From Accumulibacter sp031732795 (GTDB lineage: Bacteria > Pseudomonadota > Gammaproteobacteria > Burkholderiales > Rhodocyclaceae): DNA of 10,373 nucleotides. The notes under the pieces are model-generated. The model made no database searches. It was not told the origin of the DNA and worked only from the letters and a program-made list of their open reading frames with translations. Below are positions 1 to 6,680 of this stretch, piece after piece. A program made the translations under genes and the position numbers. How positions within the stretch are numbered: the first letter of the stretch is position 1; every line of letters begins with the position of its first letter. The stretch covers positions 1 through 10,373 of the forward strand of contig JAVMKC010000116.1 in NCBI GenBank assembly GCA_031732795.1, given 5' to 3'.

Positions 1-851
1 TCTTCCAGCACCTGTTCTGGTTCTTCGGCCATCCCGAGGTCTATATCCTGCTGCTGCCGATCTGGGGGCTGATTCCGCATGTGCTCGGCACTTTCTCGCG
101 CAAGCCGATCTACGGTTACAAGGCGCAGGTCTATTCGTTCATCGCCATCGGCGTGCTGTCGGTGATCGTCTGGGCGCACCACTTCTTCACCGCCGGAATG
201 CCGGTGCCGGCGCTGCTCTACTTCATGTACAGCACGATGTTCATTTCGCTGCCGCTGGCGGTGCTCTTTTTCTGCTGGGTGGCGACGATGTGGCGCGGCG
301 CGATGAGCTTCGAAACGCCGATGCTGTTCGCGCAGGGCTTCATCGTTCTGTTCGGTCTGGCCGGTCTGACCGGTCTGGTGCTGGCCGATGTTGCCGCCGA
401 TGCGCAATATCACCACAGTTATTTCGTCGTTGCCCACTTCCACTACGCGCTGTTCGCCGGCGGCATCATGGGCGTGATGACCGGGGTGTATTACTGGCTG
501 CCGAAGTGGACCGGCCACATGTTCAGCGAAACGCTCGGCAAATGGCATTTCTGGCTGACAGTCGTGTCGTTCAATCTGACCTTCATGCCGCAGTTCTTCC
601 TGGGCCTGGCCGGCATGCCGCGGCGGATTCCCGACTATGCGCTGCAGTTCGTCGAGTTCAACGCCATTTCGACGGTCGGCGCGTTCATTCTCGGCTTCTC
701 GCAACTACTGTTCGCGATCAACATCTACAAGTGCGTCAAGGGTGGTGCGAAAGCGAGCGCCAAGGTCTGGGAAGGTGCCGAGGGCCTGGAATGGGATCTG
801 TCCTCGCCGCCGCCGCATCATTCCTGGGAAACCCAGCCGGTGATCAAGTAA
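1..851 (+). CDS. ctaD: Cytochrome c oxidase subunit I, C-terminal part (5' truncated by window)
   Basis: This is the catalytic heme-copper subunit of an aa3-type terminal oxidase in the inner membrane; the reading frame runs from base 3 and the first half lies outside the window. The active-site motif GHPEVY (27-44) carries a CuB-ligand His and the cross-linked Tyr. The other two CuB histidines are the HH pair at 177-182. The heme a3 and heme a ligands are in AHFHY (His codons 435-437 and 441-443). FLGLAGMPRRIPDY follows, with a C-terminal tail (PWEGAEGLEW type) as in betaproteobacterial CtaD. Two departures from the A1-type family are directly visible. The K-channel segment usually reading PTGVK reads PLAVL (252-266), so the Thr and the Lys are both Leu. 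The Asp expected next to the Mg/Mn site is His (414-416). It heads the oxidase assembly cluster and is followed 28 bp later by a small gene. Identity is certain; whether it is a standard proton-pumping oxidase is open. Confidence 0.96.
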   Translation, partial: FQHLFWFFGHPEVYILLLPIWGLIPHVLGTFSRKPIYGYKAQVYSFIAIGVLSVIVWAHHFFTAGMPVPALLYFMYSTMFISLPLAVLFFCWVATMWRGAMSFETPMLFAQGFIVLFGLAGLTGLVLADVAADAQYHHSYFVVAHFHYALFAGGIMGVMTGVYYWLPKWTGHMFSETLGKWHFWLTVVSFNLTFMPQFFLGLAGMPRRIPDYALQFVEFNAISTVGAFILGFSQLLFAINIYKCVKGGAKASAKVWEGAEGLEWDLSSPPPHHSWETQPVIK

Positions 852-879
852 TTCATCGGTCGCCGTCAAGGGAAACAGG

Positions 880-1017
880 ATGACCACTCCGTCGGAAAGG
901 CTGGAAGCCGCCGCCGAACTCGACCGCCGCCGCGCCGCCAGCCGGCGGCTGGCCTGGGTGCTCGGTGCGGTGGCGCTGGCGATTTATGCACTCGGTTTCA
1001 TTTATTACCGCTCGTGA
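880..1017 (+). CDS. Small single-helix cytochrome oxidase assembly protein (45 aa)
   Basis: This 45-residue protein has a charged N-terminal half rich in Arg and Glu (residues 6-23), followed by one hydrophobic helix (about 24-43) ending in YYRS. A purine-rich ribosome site, AAGGGA at 868-873, lies 6 bases before the ATG. It sits between ctaD and ctaG, exactly where betaproteobacteria carry a tiny one-helix gene annotated as cytochrome oxidase small assembly protein. Its stop overlaps the alternative GTG start of ctaG, which suggests translational coupling. Function is assigned by position and topology only; the sequence itself is too short for a firm family call. Confidence 0.8.
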   Translation: MTTPSERLEAAAELDRRRAASRRLAWVLGAVALAIYALGFIYYRS

Positions 1018-1019
1018 CC

Positions 1020-1625
1020 ATGAACAGCTCACCCGCCAGTGAAACCTTGCCGCGTCCGCGCGCCAACCGGTGGCTTATCGTCAAACTCATGGCGCTGGTG
1101 GCGGCGGCGTTCGCTTTCGCCTTTGCCATGGTGCCGCTTTATGACGTGCTGTGCGCGGCGACCGGCTTCAACGGCAAGACCAGCAACGAAGGAACGCTCG
1201 GCGTCGGCGGCATCCGTGGCGTGGCGCCGGCTCCGTCGCGGATCGACTTGAGCCGTGTCGTCACCGTCGAATTCACCGGCACGGTGATGCCCGGACTGCC
1301 CTGGGAAATGCGCCCGCTGACCCCCCATCTCGACCTGCATCCGGGCGAATTGCATCTGGCCAAGTTTCTGGTTCGCAACACCTCCGACCGGCCGATCGTC
1401 GGCCAGGCGGTTCCCAGCGTCTCGCCGGGCCAGGCGGCACAGCATTTCGAAAAGCTCGATTGTTTCTGTTTCTCGCAGCAGACGCTGGCACCCGGGGAAA
1501 GCAAGGAGTTGCCGCTGACCTTCATCGTCAAACCGGAAATCGACGAGCAGATCCGGACCGTGACCCTGTCGTACGCCTTTTTCAACGCCGAAGGCCAGAA
1601 AACCGTATCCAAAGAAAGAGAGTGA
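1020..1625 (+). CDS. ctaG: Cytochrome c oxidase assembly protein CtaG/Cox11 (CuB chaperone)
   Basis: CtaG inserts copper into the CuB centre of subunit I. The 201-residue product has a short cytoplasmic tail, one N-terminal membrane helix (about residues 19-42), then a periplasmic beta-sandwich domain. The copper-binding CFCF motif is at residues 148-151 (Cys148, Cys150). A further Cys45 lies at the periplasmic end of the helix, where Cox11 proteins have a functionally important Cys. TGFNGKT after the helix is also typical. The ATG at 1020 gives the usual N-terminus; a GTG at 1014 would overlap the upstream stop as GTGA and add two residues. Neither has a strong Shine-Dalgarno, so translation is probably coupled to the small upstream gene. 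It is followed 3 bp later by ctaE. Confidence 0.94.
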   Translation: MNSSPASETLPRPRANRWLIVKLMALVAAAFAFAFAMVPLYDVLCAATGFNGKTSNEGTLGVGGIRGVAPAPSRIDLSRVVTVEFTGTVMPGLPWEMRPLTPHLDLHPGELHLAKFLVRNTSDRPIVGQAVPSVSPGQAAQHFEKLDCFCFSQQTLAPGESKELPLTFIVKPEIDEQIRTVTLSYAFFNAEGQKTVSKERE

Positions 1626-1628
1626 CGA

Positions 1629-2489
1629 ATGACCTCCTACACCTCGCCGCATCCGCACCACTATTTCGTACCGCAGCCCAGCCCGTATCCGTTCATCCTT
1701 TCCGGCGGCATTTTCCTGCTCGCCCTGGGCTTCATCCTGCAGATGAACGCCTTTGCGCCCGGACGCTGGATCATGATCGCCGCCGCGTTGCTCATCCTCT
1801 ACGTGGTCTATCACTGGTTCGGCAAGGTGATTCATGAGAACCAGACCGGCGCCTATCAGGAATGGGAAGACAAATCGTTCCGTTACGGCATGGTGTGGTT
1901 CATCGCCTCGGAAGTGGCTTTTTTTGCCGCCTTTTTCGGCGCCTTGTTCTATGTGCGCAACATTTCCGTCCCGGCCTTGGCCGGCATGGACCCGGCGTTT
2001 TCGCTGTGGAAGGATTTCACCGCCGCCTGGCCGTCGGCCGGTCCGAAAGGCGCCGCTTTCACGCCGATGGGCGCCTGGGGCGTCCCGGCGTTGAATACCG
2101 CGCTGCTGTTGAGTTCAGGCGCCACCCTGACCTGGGCGCACTGGGGGCTGTTGAAAAACAACCGTAGCCAGTTGAATCTGGGCTTGTTCCTGACCATCGT
2201 CCTCGGCGTGGTCTTCCTCGGCTTCCAGGCCTGGGAATACCATCACGCGTACACCGAGCTGGGCCTGACTCTCGGCGCCGGCGTCTATGGCGCGACCTTC
2301 TTCATGCTCACCGGCTTCCACGGCTTTCACGTCACGCTCGGCGCGATCATGCTGATGGTGGTCTTCGGCCGCAGCCTGAAAGGACATTTCAGCGCCGAAC
2401 GGCATTTCGCCTTCGAAGGCGTCGCCTGGTACTGGCACTTCGTCGATGTCGTCTGGCTGGGCTTGTTCGTACTCGTTTATTGGCTGTAA
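1629..2489 (+). CDS. ctaE: Cytochrome c oxidase subunit III
   Basis: This 286-residue subunit has seven predicted membrane helices and the Cox3 hallmarks: an N-terminal HHYFVPQPSPYP segment, FIASEVAFFAAFFGALFY with the conserved membrane Glu at residue 95, GFHGFHV, and a C-terminal WYWHFVDVVWLGLF. The length of about 286 is normal for betaproteobacteria. In A-type oxidases subunit III stabilises subunit I and supports proton uptake at the D channel. The start ATG lies 3 bp after the ctaG stop, with AAAGAAAGAGAG just upstream as a ribosome site. Its 3' end overlaps the 3' end of the opposite-strand DUF2909 gene by 13 bp. Nothing looks broken. Confidence 0.96.
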   Translation: MTSYTSPHPHHYFVPQPSPYPFILSGGIFLLALGFILQMNAFAPGRWIMIAAALLILYVVYHWFGKVIHENQTGAYQEWEDKSFRYGMVWFIASEVAFFAAFFGALFYVRNISVPALAGMDPAFSLWKDFTAAWPSAGPKGAAFTPMGAWGVPALNTALLLSSGATLTWAHWGLLKNNRSQLNLGLFLTIVLGVVFLGFQAWEYHHAYTELGLTLGAGVYGATFFMLTGFHGFHVTLGAIMLMVVFGRSLKGHFSAERHFAFEGVAWYWHFVDVVWLGLFVLVYWL

Positions 2490-2677
2490 CCCGGAATCCA
2501 GCCGAAACGGAAGCCGATCAGCAGCAAGGCGAAAATCAGAATCGACAGACCGATGCGCAGCGTCAGCGCCTGAGCGGTGCGGACGCCTGTGCCACGGTCG
2601 CGGTAAAGAAAGAAAAGCCCCGAGAACAGGCTTCCCACGACGGCAAACAGCAAGAGAATGACGATGAGCTTGAACAT
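2477..2677 (-). CDS. DUF2909-like twin-transmembrane small protein
   Basis: A 66-residue protein with two hydrophobic helices (about residues 3-26 and 41-58), separated by a charged loop FLYRDRGTGVRTAQALTLRIGLS. This arrangement and the RD(K/R)G...R..RALTLR(I/V)GLS pattern match the DUF2909 family found within betaproteobacterial oxidase loci. The ATG at 2677 is preceded by GGAG (strand -) with a 6-base spacer; a TTG at 2692 would add five residues but is less likely. It is inverted relative to its neighbours and diverges from SURF1 across 67 bp that must hold its promoter. The biochemical role of the family is not known to me; a link to oxidase biogenesis is inferred from position. Confidence 0.85.
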   Translation of the reverse strand: MFKLIVILLLFAVVGSLFSGLFFLYRDRGTGVRTAQALTLRIGLSILIFALLLIGFRFGWIPGYSQ

Positions 2678-2744
2678 GGCGGACTCCGACAAAGGGAGCG
2701 CCGATTATGCTCGCAGCGCGCACCGCTCGGCAAACGGCTGGCAG

Positions 2745-3497
2745 ATGATCTTCGCCACGTTGCGTTGCGTTCGTCCGCGTCTGCTGCCGACGCTGGCTGT
2801 GCTGGTGCTGGTGCCGTCGTTCATCTCCTTCGGTCAATGGCAATGGAAAAAAGCGGCCGACAAGCAGACGCTGCAAGCCCTGCTCGACAGCCGCCGCGCC
2901 GAACCGCCGGTACAGATGCCGCTCACCGACGCCGATCCGGAGTCGTTGCGTTACCGGCAGGTCGTCGCACGCGGCGTCTACGACGAACGACGGCAGATTC
3001 TGATCGACAACCGCATCCACCACGAGCAGGCCGGCTATCACGTGCTGACCCCGTTACGCCTCGAAGGCAGTGAGATGCGCGTGCTGGTCAATCGCGGCTG
3101 GGTGCCGGCGCTGGCCGATCACAGCCGCTGGCCGCAAGTGGCGACACCGGCCGGCGTGCAGGAAATCACCGGCACGGCCATCGTCCCCGGAACGCGCTAT
3201 CTGACGCTGGCGCCGGAAGCGGCTGCCGGCAGCGCTTGGCAGACGGTGTGGCAGAACCTGAATCTGGCGCGTTACCGGCAAGCGGTCGATTTTCCGGTGC
3301 AGCCGGTGGTCATCGAAATGTCGCCGACCAGTGAGGCCGGCGGTTTCGTCCGTCAATGGCCGCGCCCCGATGAGCGGATCGAACGGCACCTGGGCTACGC
3401 CTACCAGTGGTGGGGTTTCGCCGCGGCGACGCTGATCATCTGGCTGGTGCTGACCGTCCGCGAGGCTCGCCAACGGCTGCTCGCCGGTTCATCATGA
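2745..3497 (+). CDS. SURF1 family cytochrome oxidase biogenesis protein
   Basis: SURF1 helps build the heme a/a3 centre of subunit I. The 250-residue product has the family layout of two membrane helices flanking a periplasmic domain: helix 1 at about residues 13-30 ending in the conserved FGQWQW, then YRQVVARGVYD, ILIDNRIHHEQAGYHVLTPL and LVNRGWVP, and finally HLGYAYQWWGFA leading into helix 2. I chose ATG 2745 because it begins directly before RPRLLPTL, as in relatives. Upstream in-frame ATGs at 2658 and 2676 would overlap the opposite-strand DUF2909 start and add a tail without family character. No strong ribosome site is visible. The stop overlaps the next ATG by 4 bp (ATGA), so the two genes are translationally coupled. 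Confidence 0.92.
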   Translation: MIFATLRCVRPRLLPTLAVLVLVPSFISFGQWQWKKAADKQTLQALLDSRRAEPPVQMPLTDADPESLRYRQVVARGVYDERRQILIDNRIHHEQAGYHVLTPLRLEGSEMRVLVNRGWVPALADHSRWPQVATPAGVQEITGTAIVPGTRYLTLAPEAAAGSAWQTVWQNLNLARYRQAVDFPVQPVVIEMSPTSEAGGFVRQWPRPDERIERHLGYAYQWWGFAAATLIIWLVLTVREARQRLLAGSS

Positions 3498-4099
3498 CTT
3501 ACGCCGCCGCCTCACTCACTCAGGGACGCAAAACGCTGCTGTTGATCATCGCCCTGCTGGCCCTGCCTTTCGCTGTCGCTTTCGCGCTTTACTGGTTCGA
3601 ATGGCAACCGTCGAAGCTGGCCAACCACGGCGAGTTGATCCAGCCACCGCGACCGCTGCCGGCAAACGGGCTGAGCAGTGTCGACGGCCAGTCGCTGCCG
3701 GCCGAGGATTTGCGGCGGAAGTGGTCTTTGATCCTGGTCAACGCCGGCGATTGCGCGGCGGCGTGTCAGCGCGATCTGCAACAGATTCGCCAAGTGCAAG
3801 TGGCGTTGAACAAGGAAATGGTCCGCCTGCGCCGGGTGCTGATCGGCGACAGCCTGGCTGGGCTGCGCGCCGACCCGGGCCTGGCGGCCATTCGCGCCGC
3901 CTATCCGGACCTGCTGGTCGCCGCACCGGACGATGACCAAGCCGGCGCGACGATGCGCACTTTCTTCGATGGCCGGCAACACCGTTTCTACGTCGTCGAT
4001 CCTTTGGGCAATGTCATGATGCGTTATCCGGCGCAACCGGACATGGCGGGCATGCTCAAGGATTTGGAACGGCTTTTGAAATATTCCTGGGTTGGATAG
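3494..4099 (+). CDS. Membrane-anchored Sco/thioredoxin-like protein of the oxidase cluster
   Basis: A 201-residue protein with one N-terminal membrane anchor (about residues 13-34) and a periplasmic domain whose order resembles Sco1/SenC: P(R/P)PLPANGLSSVDGQSLP, then a beta strand WSLILVNAGD leading into a CxxxC pair (Cys87, Cys91), and later His163 shortly before YVVDPLGNVMMRYP (residues 166-178). In Sco proteins a CxxxC pair and a distal His bind copper for CuA assembly. The usual Pro in CPxxC is missing and the His spacing is two residues shorter, so copper binding is inference. It starts inside the SURF1 stop and is followed 13 bp later by ctaB. Related betaproteobacterial genes sit at this same place and are mostly annotated as hypothetical or transmembrane proteins. 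Confidence 0.82.
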   Translation: MTYAAASLTQGRKTLLLIIALLALPFAVAFALYWFEWQPSKLANHGELIQPPRPLPANGLSSVDGQSLPAEDLRRKWSLILVNAGDCAAACQRDLQQIRQVQVALNKEMVRLRRVLIGDSLAGLRADPGLAAIRAAYPDLLVAAPDDDQAGATMRTFFDGRQHRFYVVDPLGNVMMRYPAQPDMAGMLKDLERLLKYSWVG

Positions 4100-4112
4100 A
4101 AAGGATCGAACG

Positions 4113-5006
4113 ATGACCGTCCTCAGCAGACAAAGACGCCCGCTCGGGCAGCGCCTGACGGCTTTTTTCGAACTCTGCAAGCCGCGGGTGAACAGCCTGA
4201 TCGTATTCACGGCGATGATCGGCATGTTCCTGGCCGCGCCAGGGTTCCCGCCGTTTGCCCTGTTCATCGCCGCCTCGGTAGGTATCGCCCTGGTCGCCGG
4301 CGCGGCGGCGGCGATCAACTGCCTGATCGAACAGCAGATCGACGCGCGGATGGCGCGGACGCGCGCCCGGCCGACGGTGCGCGGCGAAATTTCGGCGCCG
4401 GAAGCGCTGACGCTGGCGACGCTGGTCGGTGCCGCCGGTTTGTGGATTCTGCACGCTTTCGTCAATCCGCTGACGATGTGGCTGACCCTGGCCACCTTCC
4501 TCGGCTACGCTCTGATCTACACCGTGCTGCTCAAGCCGGCGACACCGATGAACATCGTCATCGGCGGCGCTTCGGGAGCGATGCCGCCGCTGCTCGGCTG
4601 GTCGGCGATCACCGGCCAGGTCGGCCCGGAAGCGCTGGTCCTCTTTCTGATCGTCTTCATCTGGACGCCGCCGCATTTTTGGGCGCTGGCCTGCTATCGC
4701 CGCCTGGATTACGAAAAATCGGGGCTGCCGATGCTGCCGGTGACGCACGGCATCCGCTTCACCTGCTTGCACAGCCTGCTGTACGTGGTGATGCTCAGCG
4801 CGACGACGGTGCTGCCCTACACCCTGGGCATGAGCGGCCCGTGGTATCTGGCGGCAGCCTTGCTGCTCGACGGCGTGTTCCTGGTCTACAGCATCGTTCT
4901 GTGGCGCGACTACAGCGACAAGCTGGCCCGGAAAACTTTCCGCTACTCGATCATTTACCTGACCTTACTCTTCGCCGCCCTGCTCGCCGACCATTTTCTG
5001 CGTTGA
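4113..5006 (+). CDS. ctaB: Protoheme IX farnesyltransferase (heme O synthase)
   Basis: A UbiA-family prenyltransferase that adds farnesyl to heme B to make heme O, the precursor of heme A. The 297-residue, multi-helix product shows FFELCKPRVNSLIVFTAMIGM at the N-terminus and the first prenyl-diphosphate-binding loop NCLIEQQIDARMARTRARP (Asn69, Glu73, Asp77), in which Glu replaces the first Asp seen in E. coli CyoE; I recall this as usual in betaproteobacteria. The second loop is DYEKSGLPMLPVTHG. ATG 4113 has AAGGA at 4101-4105, 7 bases upstream; a TTG at 4092 would overlap the preceding gene and is less likely. The ctaA gene often found just before ctaB is absent here, and no sco gene follows. 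Its end overlaps mpl tail to tail. Confidence 0.95.
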   Translation: MTVLSRQRRPLGQRLTAFFELCKPRVNSLIVFTAMIGMFLAAPGFPPFALFIAASVGIALVAGAAAAINCLIEQQIDARMARTRARPTVRGEISAPEALTLATLVGAAGLWILHAFVNPLTMWLTLATFLGYALIYTVLLKPATPMNIVIGGASGAMPPLLGWSAITGQVGPEALVLFLIVFIWTPPHFWALACYRRLDYEKSGLPMLPVTHGIRFTCLHSLLYVVMLSATTVLPYTLGMSGPWYLAAALLLDGVFLVYSIVLWRDYSDKLARKTFRYSIIYLTLLFAALLADHFLR

Positions 5007-6392
5007 CGCCTGCGCTGAACGGCGCGCGGCTTCCCGATCGGCCAAGGCCGACAACAGCTTATCGTGAATGCCGCCGAAGCCGCCGTTGCTCATCACCAGA
5101 ATCTGGTCGCCGGCCGTAGCGCTGTCGGTCACCCGGCCGATCAAACGGTCGAGATCGTTGTCGACGACCGCTTTGTCGCCCAGCGGCGCCAGCGCCGCGG
5201 CGGCGTCCCAATCGAGTCCGGCGGCGTAACAGAACACCCGATCGGCCAAGGCCAGACTCTCCGGCAGCGCCGCTTTCATCACCCCCAGTTTCATGGTATT
5301 CGACCGCGGCTCGAGAACGGCCAGCAGACGGCCGGTCGTCGTCTTTTCGCGCAGCCCCTGAATCGTCGTGGCGATCGCCGTCGGGTGATGGGCGAAATCG
5401 TCGTAGAGGCTGACGCCATCGACGCTGCCGCGACACTCCAGACGCCGTTTGACGTTCTTGAAGCGCGACAGCGCCGCCAACCCCCGGCTCAGCGGCACGC
5501 CGACATGCCGTGCCGCCAGCAGCGCGGCAAGCGCGTTTTGCCGATTGTGCGCGCCGCTGAGCGACCAGTTCAGCGCCCCCGCGACCTCATCTCCGTTAAC
5601 CACCTGCCACGATGCGCCGCTTTGGTCACCGATCACCTGCCAGCCTTGTGGATCATTGAAGCGCTCGACCGGCGTCCAGCAACCGCGGGCCAGCACACGT
5701 TCGAGGCTGGCTTGCCCGGCATTCGAAACGATCAGGCCATTGCTGGGCAGAGTGCGCACCAGATGGTGAAACTGCGTTTCGATCGCCGCCAAATCGCTGA
5801 AAATGTCCGCATGATCGAACTCCAGGTTGTTCAGCACCGTCGTCCGGGGATGGTAATGAACGAACTTCGAGCGTTTGTCACAAAAAGCGGTGTCGTACTC
5901 GTCGGCCTCGATGACGAAGAACGGCGTATCGCTGCCGCGACCGGCCAGACGCGCCGAAACGCCGAAATTCAAGGGCACGCCGCCGATCAGAAAACCGGGC
6001 GCCAGACCGGCGTCTTCGAGAATCCACGCCAGCATCGACGCGGTGGTCGTTTTGCCGTGCGTGCCGGCGACCGCCAGGACCCAGTTTTTTTTCAGGATGT
6101 TTTCGGCCAGCCACTGCGGACCGGACACGTAAGGCAGATCACGGTCGAGAATGGCCTCGAGCAACGGGTTGCCGCGCGAAATGGCGTTGCCGATGACGAA
6201 GCAATCGGGCTCGAACGCTGTCTGCGCGGCATCATAGCCTTCGACGAAATCGATTTCCGCGCTGGCCAGTTGCCCGCTCATCGGCGGATAAACCGCCAGG
6301 TCGCAGCCCGTCACCCGGAATCCCGCCGCCCGGGCGATTTGCGCCAGACCGCCCATGAACGTGCCGCCAATGCCAAGGATATGAATATGCAT
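4965..6392 (-). CDS. mpl: UDP-N-acetylmuramate:L-alanyl-gamma-D-glutamyl-meso-diaminopimelate ligase
   Basis: This Mur-ligase-family enzyme reattaches recycled murein tripeptide to UDP-MurNAc in the cytoplasm. The N-terminal Rossmann motif HILGIGGTFMGGLA (residues 4-17) has the Mpl-type GTFMGG instead of the MurC form. The ATP P-loop is AGTHGKTTTASM (109-120), followed by the Mpl signature IEADEYDTAF (161-170) with CDKRSKFVHY, EFDHADIF (191-198), SGAHNRQNALAA (279-290) and DDFAHHPTAI (331-340). At 475 residues it is slightly long because of a low-complexity tail (RREAxRS...GEQGGEE type) that overlaps ctaB by 43 bp on the other strand. Start ATG 6392 has only a weak GGA upstream. Its convergent position beside ctaB looks accidental rather than functional. 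Confidence 0.95.
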   Translation of the reverse strand: MHIHILGIGGTFMGGLAQIARAAGFRVTGCDLAVYPPMSGQLASAEIDFVEGYDAAQTAFEPDCFVIGNAISRGNPLLEAILDRDLPYVSGPQWLAENILKKNWVLAVAGTHGKTTTASMLAWILEDAGLAPGFLIGGVPLNFGVSARLAGRGSDTPFFVIEADEYDTAFCDKRSKFVHYHPRTTVLNNLEFDHADIFSDLAAIETQFHHLVRTLPSNGLIVSNAGQASLERVLARGCWTPVERFNDPQGWQVIGDQSGASWQVVNGDEVAGALNWSLSGAHNRQNALAALLAARHVGVPLSRGLAALSRFKNVKRRLECRGSVDGVSLYDDFAHHPTAIATTIQGLREKTTTGRLLAVLEPRSNTMKLGVMKAALPESLALADRVFCYAAGLDWDAAAALAPLGDKAVVDNDLDRLIGRVTDSATAGDQILVMSNGGFGGIHDKLLSALADREAARRSAQASTQKMVGEQGGEE

Positions 6393-6680
6393 GTCGTCAA
6401 TCCAGGTTAGAATCCGCTAAAAAACCGGCGATTGTACGCCTTTGTCGGCGATTCGGCGGGCATCTTCCCGGCGTATCGATGGTTCGGCGGCGGCAGCGGA
6501 TGACTGATGGGCGGGCCGGCAGTCGATATTCCCGGCCTCCCGGATCACGAGGCTCCCCCACAACGTAAAGTCTCGAAAACCAGCCGCCGGATCGACATCA
6601 GCAACCACGGTGTTCGATGACCCCGCCGGCCTCCCTTGGGATTCTCCTCATCCTGTCATCGTCGCTTTGCCAAATTGACC
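6393..6680. other. Divergent spacer between mpl and nucleotidyltransferase-fold gene
   Basis: These 288 bases separate two divergent genes and should hold both promoters. On the - strand, TACAAT at about 6431-6436 is a fair -10 candidate for mpl (5 of 6 matches), but I see no convincing -35 at the right distance. No tRNA, terminator or long inverted repeat is visible. A 63-codon - strand frame (6417-6608, GTG start) has no recognisable product and I do not call it. Confidence 0.4.

Noticed and set aside
27..44. Calling the oxidase a nitric oxide reductase (eNOR-like)
   Set aside because: The K-channel loss invites it, but the cross-link Tyr of HPEVY and all metal ligands are kept, so the sequence alone does not support NO reductase.
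2658..2744. Longer N-terminus for SURF1 from ATG 2658 or 2676
   Set aside because: The extra residues are unlike SURF1 and would overlap the DUF2909 start region; the ATG at 2745 gives the family-typical beginning.
5064..6410. Long + strand frame opposite mpl (448 codons)
   Set aside because: Mpl motifs are unambiguous on the - strand; the + frame is a GC-rich mirror with Arg/Gln-rich, non-protein-like composition.
6417..6608. 63-codon - strand frame upstream of mpl
   Set aside because: It starts with GTG without a ribosome site, has no recognisable motif, and lies in the spacer where the mpl promoter is expected.
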